Assembly: GCA_030867875.1 (NCBI GenBank)
Contig: JAOWCC010001634.1
Location: forward strand, 3,493,258 to 3,557,257
From: Actinernus sp. WN-2022
Taxonomy: Eukaryota > Cnidaria > Anthozoa > Actiniaria > Actinernidae
Length of the DNA: 64,000 nucleotides
Direction: 5' to 3'
Shown: positions 13,601 to 22,600 of the stretch, in pieces
Layout of the letters: every line of letters begins with the position of its first letter
Position numbering within the stretch: position 1 is the stretch's first letter
Made by a program: the position numbers and the translations under genes
The notes under the pieces: generated by a model
What the model was told of the DNA's origin: nothing
Databases searched by the model: none
What the model saw: only the letters and a program-made list of their open reading frames with translations

Positions 13601-16600
13601 TTTTTCGTATGAACAGTACGATTTTGAGAGCAGTTGAGATCGACGTTTAAAATAAGGAATTCTTCGTCATTTATCAATTCTTCGCAGTATGCAAAAAATA
13701 AAGCTTCTCGAGTAGCTTTTAGAGACGTCATCTTCAGAGGAATTTTGTAGCAACAGTGGTGTCGTCTTCAGTTTGCTTAATTTTATTTTTCCCGCCGAAA
13801 CACGACGACCTCGGCCCAGTTCTCCTTTGTCACAGCCGTCGCCGTCTGGACCGTCGTCGTGAGTTGCTTAAAGTCCCTGATGGCTACACTGACGACAAGC
13901 TTTGGCGACGAATGTTGGCAAGAAGCTATAGGCCACGCCGCGATACATTTAAAGCCGTGTCGACATGAGCGATACTTTATGAAAAACTATGCACGGTGAA
14001 AATAGCACATGTATATATAGCCCACTCTTGCACAGGAGGCACAACGCAACGTTTTCCTGCACTAGCGACGCGATGAAAGCGTATCTAGCCAAAAAGGAGC
14101 AAGTACAAAATCGAGGCATTGGTCGTAACGTGGCTCGTGATTCCTGTATTCTTTGTTCTGAATTTCTAACGAATTTCTAAGTAAACGAGACCTGAAACTG
14201 ATGTTCTACCTGCTCCAGTCGTGTTTTTGTCTGAGCTGTACGTATACAGATTACAGCAATACTGTTCTATTTCATTTAATCGTTTATACAGACGTTCAGT
14301 TTTTTGGATAATATAGCGAGGTTTGATAGATAGATAGAATGGAAAATCGTGTACTAACTAACCGACCGCGAGGTCTGTACAGATAACGCAGACTAAGGTC
14401 ATTTCTGTACAGACCAGGTCGTTATCGAGGTATGTACAGATAATGACCGAGATCTGATATTTCTATGACGAGCAAGCAAGTGCAATAAGTGGTTTATTTT
14501 ATGGCTCATTTATTTGTATTTTTCATAATGTTTGGTCACTTCCGGTTACCAGTGTTGCCATTTCCGGAAGCGCTTGAGCGTGCAATTTTTTGCCGCCGTT
14601 TTTATTTTAGTGACGTAAGCAAGATGAAAGAGAACTATGATAAAAAATAAAACAACTGTAAAATATGTCGATTTCGATGGCTATATTTTGTTATTTTCGA
14701 TGTGAATAATTGCTTAGGATCAACCTTTATAATTGTTATACAAATTTGTAACAAAATGCTAGCTTTTGAAGTGGTTAATTTCTGAGTTGAATCGTAAAAA
14801 AAACGATAAAATATTTGTTGTAAATCACCCGACGAGAGTGCTGTGTTGGGGGCCACTCCATCTCTGATTTAACTGACCAAGACCCCATCTGCAGAGCATT
14901 GCAGGTGTCTGAGCTTCTGTTCATTGCGGGGAACATTATATTTTCCTTTGATGTTTCTCTCTGATCGATTTGTCAATACCCTGTATATGATATATTGTAT
15001 ACGATTTACCTTTTTTAGGGAACGTTCATTTTTTTATCAGGGAGGGGGGATGGTGAGATTTTGTACTTTGTTTGGACACAATGACATGATCCCCATCTAT
15101 ATGGTAAAATATTTTGCATGTCACCCCTCTCCAGGTAGAGTTTTTTTGTGTGACCCCTCCCCCCCCCCCCCCCCATATAAAAGGAAATCAGAAAATCTAT
15201 GGTTATCATATAGTATATGTACCACAATTTCTGCCCAGCATTCCAGTGATTTTTTTTGAAAAGTAGGGCTGTAGTTAGGCCGGCTGAAAATTTAGACGAG
15301 GCAACACTTGCGACAGCATTAGGGGGGTTGGGATGCCTTCCCAGAAAATGTTGAAAATCTAGGTTCTCAAAAATGGCATTTCCTGCATTTTGATTGAACT
15401 TTCAACATTTCAAAAAGGCAATTGCCTGTCTGCCTGTACGGCTCGCAACGCTTCTGAAAAGTAGAAGGAATTGGATGGACCGGCTCCTGCTGACTGTTCT
15501 AACATGGGGGTGTAGCTAAATGTTTTGCATTGTAAACCCAAGTGTAGCGCATGATCGTTGTATGGCGGAAGGAACACTAATATAGGGGGGGGGGGGGGGG
15601 GGCGGAACGGTGAAAATCTAGGTCCTCCTGAATGGTATTTCCTACATTTTGATGCGAAAATTAAAGGGAAGAGACTGGATTGAGACTTTTTTAGAGTGGT
15701 TCTCATGCAATATGGGCATTTCTTCTCACGACCCCCCTAAAACGCTCTCTCTTATTTCTGGTGGCTCCACTAAATCCCACCAGCCCACCCTCCCCCAACC
15801 TGATAAAAAATAGATATATTTTTGTTAGATGTAAATATTAAACTGTTCAGAACTGTTCAGATCTTTATTTAAATTATATTATAATTAATATAAAAACACT
15901 TACAAACAACAAAATGAGCTATTATTTTACACAAAACAATGTCATTACTTTACATAATTATAAAGTTATCGATAATGACAACATAAAAAGTAGACATTTA
16001 CCCATCAAAACCACTAGATGAGGCGTTCTTCAGCTTTTCCCATTTTTTTTACAATGCCTCCGTTACTTTGTTTTTAGAGCTGGCCACCTTAAATTCATTT
16101 TTCCCGCATTTACTAGATATATTTTAAAAAGAGGTAAAGTTGGAACGCTTTTTTGTCTCGTGCTTTGTACAAAATTAACTAGTATACAACATTGATGTAA
16201 TTAATAGGTTCTTTTGCATCTGTCCCTAAAATTATATTGGGTATATTTAATTCAAGCAAAGCTATTACCAAATTCTAATTTCAAAATAAAAATTATTCGA
16301 TTCCAAACATTAACAATGTAACAAATAGATGATATATGTTTCAGGGTACGTTTGACGGAAAGAACAATCAGGACTATCAATACAATTATTTAGATCGATG
16401 GAGATCCCGATTCAAGAAAAGACAGTTATTTAATACTCTATATTTTGAATACATACTTTTTTTGGGATGTAATAAATATTCTGCATGGCTTTAATTTATG
16501 AAGGTCAGAATAATACAACTATTACATAAATACAGTTCCATAAACAAAACCGAAACAAAATGGTAAATAAGTATGAATAACGTAAGTAAGTAAAGTAAAT

Positions 16601-19600
16601 ATCGTACAAGCTTGAAGAGCTGCTCTTGAAAGGCCAGGAAATCTGACATTCTAAGCTCGTAGTCTAGAGTCTAAAGGGGGGTGGCTAGCCACCTAATCCA
16701 CCCCCTAAATCCGCCCCTGCACACGTAAAGTAATTTAGATATTGCTAAAGAAAGAACCACTTGAACTTTACGTAGATAATCAAGGAATGAGTGTTCTCCA
16801 TATCGATAATATAGTTTTAAAATTAGCCATTATCCGTTGAATATATTTTCAAAAACAAAAATCATTATTGTAAGAAACATATATACCTAATATCTTAATA
16901 AACACTGGTACAATCAACTAAAGTCGATTGAGGTGTGCTAACCGCCGTGGAAAGCGAGAGCAGCTGACGTTTCGAGCGCTAGCCCTTCGCTCGGACGAAA
17001 CGTCAGCTGCTACTCGCTTTCCACGGCGGTTAGCATAACTCAATCGACTTTATTTGATTGTACCAGTGTCCAGTTATCTTCCCCGCCGACGCAGCCAACA
17101 CTAGTTTTTACAGGAACTAGTTACCCATAATATCTTGATACCCTTTTTAAGAAAGTTGATCCATTTAATATCTCTTCAATTTTGTTCTTCTTTATTAACC
17201 ATTCCTAACCATCCTGCTTCTGATTTTTTAAAGTTGTTTTTTAAAGACGAGAACAGACTGTACCGTTCTAACTGTAATAGTACTTTATCAAGTCAATTAC
17301 AGTCCTTTAAGAAAAAAGTTAATGTATCGTCGGCATATAAAATTGGCTTTATCTGGTTCTGTTGAATCTTTATTCCTTCGATCTCTTCACATTCTCTAAT
17401 CATCATTGCCATTACTTCAATTACTTAAATAAAGATGTAGGGTGATATATCGTACCTCTCTGTATTGGGAAAAAATTGGTACACTGTAGCTGTGCCATTA
17501 TTCATAACACAACTTATAGTTTACAGCCAGAAAATCTAATGGACATGGGCAGTTGAAGCGTGTCAATTTTACCCTCTGGGACATTTTCAACATTACAGTA
17601 AATGTATGGTGCTAAAATGTTTATGTTCTGATATTTCCGAAGCACAATAAAAACCCCAACTTACACTGCCGGTTCCATATAAGCTTTGCTTCGGAGGCAA
17701 TAACGACAACTTAGAGTGAATATCGGGTCGTTTTTGGGATATATCGCTGCACTGAGAATCAATTCGCCATTTTAAGAAGAGGTATGACGAAAGACCTCAA
17801 CAGCTTGAATTATGACTTCGTTTGCAATACTTATTGAGCGTTCCTATACTCACTTTTGATTCCTTTTGAACTGGATCGAATATTGCTTCGTGGTTTTACC
17901 CTAACTCCAACACTTTGTGTCCTTCATTCGTATTACCATAATTATACATGTTAAGCTGGAGTCTCTAACTTGCGCATAGCTTAGGTGCATGTAATCAGAA
18001 TAGAGCTTTTAGCCACCGCAGAGTTACCGTTAACTGTACTGTAACCGTGCTGTACCGTATCTCTGTAATTTGATTGGATCAGCAGGATAAAAACAATAGG
18101 GAAACCATTTCAATGTCACGGCATACCGTACAGTAACCGTGCTGTAGTCATTGTCGTAGTTTGTCCCACTCATACGAAATTTGCTCTCTGATAACAGTAA
18201 AACTTACCTTGTTCTGATTTGTAGATCTTTTAGTTGCGCTTTCTTGTTCTAACGTATCAGATGTGCTTTTCCTCTTTAAACAGGCTTTTAGTCTTTGTTT
18301 TGCTTATGGTCTGAAAACACTTTAAAAAATCATCAAAAGCAATAATCGTGCGAGTAAATTCCATGAGGAGCTGGACCTGAATCTTAATAGCACCGCCACG
18401 CCCACTGATTTGTTGTGCCCTTAATCAATGTTCCGTTCTGCTGATCATGCTTGTTTGTTTAAACTACTGACATAAGCTCCCTCGGTGAGCTCTAGCTAGA
18501 CGTAAAGAAACTATATTGTGATAAAAAAGATTGGCAATGAGTATCAAGGGGTACAGATCGGTTGTCTTAGGTGATGGTCTCTTTGACCATCTGACTATCT
18601 TATAAACCATAACTATATCTGTAATTGTTTTCAGGAATTCAAAGTTTATGCGTATTTTCGTCAATACTGGAGAGACAGTCGCTTGGCAAGAAAACTTAAC
18701 AGCAGCGTGGTTCTTACAGGCGCTCCGATTTCCAACCTGTGGAAACCTGATCCTTTCTGTTATAACGCAAGAGAATCAAACCTCGGTGCCTCAGATGAGG
18801 GGATGAACAATATGCTGGTGTTGGACCCGGACGGGAGTATCATGTACAGCAGGCTGTTAGTACTCTGAGTCAAAAATCAAGGCGCGAGACACTATCTTAA
18901 GTAGAGTCTATCATTTCAAGTATCTTGGTGTCATGATCCATGCCTCTCTTGGAATGAGCATATTGATCAGTCATATTACCACCAAAATTTCATCTCGGTT
19001 GGGCATGTTATGGAAGGCCTGTAGGGTCATTCCTCGTGAGGCATGCATCACACTGTATGACACCATGATTCTGACCCTATTTAATTACTGTTTCGCTGTC
19101 TGAGATAGCTGTGGCAAAACAAATCGCGACAACCTAGACAAGCTCCAGAGGCGTGCGTTCAGTATCATCGAAGGGCGCAAAATTCAGCAGTGTGATGTCA
19201 ACCTCACTCTTGCTTGGCCATCCTTACAATGTCGAAGAGCCTGTCAAATGCCTACAAGTCTTCAAGTGCCTAAAGGGCCTAGTGCCCGCATACTTACTAC
19301 ATGAATTTAGCTACTCGCGTGATTTCCATACCTACAATGCAAGGCATAAAGATCTGCTTCGTCTTCTCCTGGCTAAGACCGCCAAGTATCAAAGTTCTTT
19401 TTGATACAACGGCGAAGCAATAACATGGAATACGCTGCTATCAGAGCTAAGGAATGAAACTAGTTTTTTTTAATCTAAGAAAGGCTTTAAAGGAGAAGCC
19501 TAAAATCAACTTTAGCTCAATGAATGGATTTAAACATGAACAGACTCATACCAAAATTATTTTATGTTACTGTGTTTTGCGTGAAAGGAAAGAAAATCTG

Positions 19601-22600
19601 CAAATCCTCTTCCCAACCGCCGCAAAGTACAGACGGCTCAATTCGGAGAACGATACGGGGAATAAATTAGTTTTGTCATGTTCTCGGCTTTGAATAGATG
19701 GACTAACAACTCATAACTGCGCACTATTGTGATTTCTTTGTTGTGTAGGTGTGATTGTTTTTCCTTGGTATGCATGACGTGCGATACGGGGAAAAAGCAC
19801 TGAATTGAGCCGCCACACAAACTAGCTTTATCAGCGGAGAATCAGCTATTTTTCGACCTTCAAAATGTATTTCCTCTTTTTAGACGTGGGCTCCTGACGT
19901 GCACCACAAAGAAATAAAATAGCAGAACTTATTTCTCTTGAATACAAGTTTGATTTAGGGTTCAGTTCTCCTTTAAAAAGCACCTCTGTGCTAAGTAATT
20001 ATGAAATTATAATGCAATTTCTAGTTTTTTTATAATTATATTTCGTCTGTATGTCTTTATATGTAATCGTAAGCGTTTTTTTTATAATCAGGGCTCCATT
20101 CGAACCAGCTATGCTGAACTGGCATACCTGAAAAGTTTTGCTTATAAATAAATATAATAAAACAAAAAATAGTTAAAAGATAAATATTATTTTGCCGAAT
20201 GTATGTCCTCTGATAGGTGCACAGATTACGTCAAAACGTGACGAGAACAAAAGTAGCACGCCACATATTGATTTTGTGCACCTTCTGTGAATTCGATGAT
20301 ATATATATAGCATTTCTGTCTTCATTCTTTCTCCGCCTTATCATTATCATTGTATGATTCGTAATCTTTGTCTTTATAACATTGGTCGTACTAGTCATTT
20401 TCTACTGTCAAGTTAATTGTATTGTTTAGTAGTATTGTTACTTAACATGTAAATTAAGCACACATAAAAAAAACAAATGTTGATCCAGGGGGAGGAGCAC
20501 TCTTTTATAGGGCGTATCTTTGCAATTGTTTAATGGATACAGTTTAGTGCTTAGAAATAAATGATTAATAGTGGTTCTTTGTTTATTTACAATTGAACTT
20601 CTAATTGCTGTACAAGCAATGCTATCTAGGAAGCTAAGACGTATAAAATATATAATCACACCGATCGAGTGACATTGTTGTTTCCATTTTCACTTTCGCA
20701 CATCAAGAGCTATGATTACTGCTGAATGTAACATGGATCTGCATAAATTTCCAATGGATAAACAGACATGCTTTCTCAAGATTGGAAGTTGTGAGTATCA
20801 TTATCGATTGGAGTAGAAGGAAGGAAGTTGTGTCACAGGTTTACGATCACCTCTGGTTGTGGGGAAGAGGAGGTAGACGGTAAAGGAGTCTCGGATACCA
20901 ATGAGGTATCCGGGATACCATGTGATTCCCTACACTATCAATACATAAAGCCTGTCGAAGTTCACGAAAAACAGATGGCGCTGTCGGCGCTTGGCCATGG
21001 ATATAACCCTAGGGTAGGGCACTCCTCTTTACCACGTAATATACATGTGCCGTACCGGGTCCGGTCATAGTAAATCCTATTCCGATTTTCAGGTCCGTGG
21101 TTTTCCGGGTTCGTTTTAATAGGTTTTAGAGACATTTTTCTCGTAAAACCGGTTCCGGTTCTGGACCCTATGGCCGTACATACTTACTATTTATCATACA
21201 AGTGACCCCACCCCCAGGGGATAGATTGTGAGCTATACCAACTACTATCAGTGATACTGATAACGCCGGATAAATGGCAACCAAACCGACATGCATGATT
21301 TTCCTTTTGTATCTATAGACAGCTACTCAAACAAGCACGTTGTGTACGAGTGGAGACCGCCTGTTGTGGTAGAATCTAAAAACTTGTCACAGTTTCGACT
21401 CCAGTCCCTAGAGCTGAGTAACATCACTGATGTCTTCTCTACTGGTGAGGTCCTGCGTTTGAGAAAACCAAATAAAGCAAGAACTTTGAAGAGGTCTAAC
21501 TAGCTGACTTTGTGTGTGACGTCTACTTGTATTTTAAACAGAGGTTAAACTGAATGTATCCATAGATACATTCAGTATTCATAGAGTTATACTGAAAAAT
21601 ATCAACTTAATTGAACGGTCGTGAAAGTTTATTCTTGTTCACATGGCTCGGTTTTCTTTGTTCATTTCTGGGGAATATATCTCGAAACCACTGCCCACTT
21701 CCAAAGGCAATCTCGCAACATATTGCCCTGGAATGATATTCCCGTTGACCTATTCCCCTGGCCCTCGGCATATTCCCCTGGAATGATATTCCCGTTGAGC
21801 TATTCCCCTGGCCCTCGGCATATTCCCCTCACACTTTCCTAGTACTAGCAGTCTACTCATTCTTTACGTACGGAAAAGTAAATATTTAGTGAGAACATTA
21901 AAAAGAACGGCATGTGTCCTGAGCAGTACTCGCTCCCTCGATCTCTTGGTGACCCGCCGTCTCTAATATCCACTACAATACAAGAACCGAGAATAAAAAC
22001 AATGATAAGCCCTAAGAACGGCGGGTAATTTCAGGCAATAATAAACCAGGCAAATAATGCTTCCTAATGATTTATGAAAATATATGTTATTGCGTACAAC
22101 GAGGAAACCTCGCCATTGTGAAAAATAAACATTTTATCGGCCTTTCGCTCTCGAGCGGAACCCTCGGTGAATAAATCCCATAACCCCTCGTTCCAGGACG
22201 ATAACCCTAACCTTACTTAATGACAATCAGGGTATTAGTTGTGCTTTTTAATTTGCTCTGTTGTCGGACAATTGTGTTTTCTATAACTCCCTTCATCTTC
22301 TTCTACAACACCTTCCACTTGGATATAGTTCTTTCTGCTGCATGAGGTTACTTTACAGAGGCGAATCTATGTCTCTTGTAGATCACTCTGAGCCCCCTAT
22401 GACTCATTTAGATCACTGTCAACCCCCTATTATTCCTGTAGATCACTGTCAACCCCCTATGATTCCTGTAGATCACTGTCAACCCCCTATGACTCCTAAA
22501 GATCACTGTCAACCCCCTACATCTCCTGTAGATCACTGTTAACTCCCTATGACTCCTGTAGATCACTGTCAACCCCCTATGACTCCTGTAGATCACTGTC

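Larger units (their letters stand above)
10357..13879. mobile_element. PIF/Harbinger DNA transposon, decayed
   Basis: About 3.5 kb bounded by inverted repeats cagggactttaagcaactc (10357 onward) and gagttgcttaaagtccctg (13861-13879). Inside, a Myb/SANT-like gene lies on plus and a Harbinger transposase on minus, the convergent two-gene arrangement of this superfamily. I could not see a matching 3-bp target duplication. Both genes have frame breaks. It sits in intron 3 of the channel. Confidence 0.85.

Noticed and set aside
14924..15259. 111-codon plus ORF with hydrophobic parts
   Set aside because: Runs through a C-tract (poly-Pro) inside intron 3; no domain and no splice support.
18683..18868. 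Receptor exon 4 as a truncated pseudogene (stop after SRLLVL)
   Set aside because: The stop lies 13 bp beyond a gttagt donor that gives the correct phase to exon 5.
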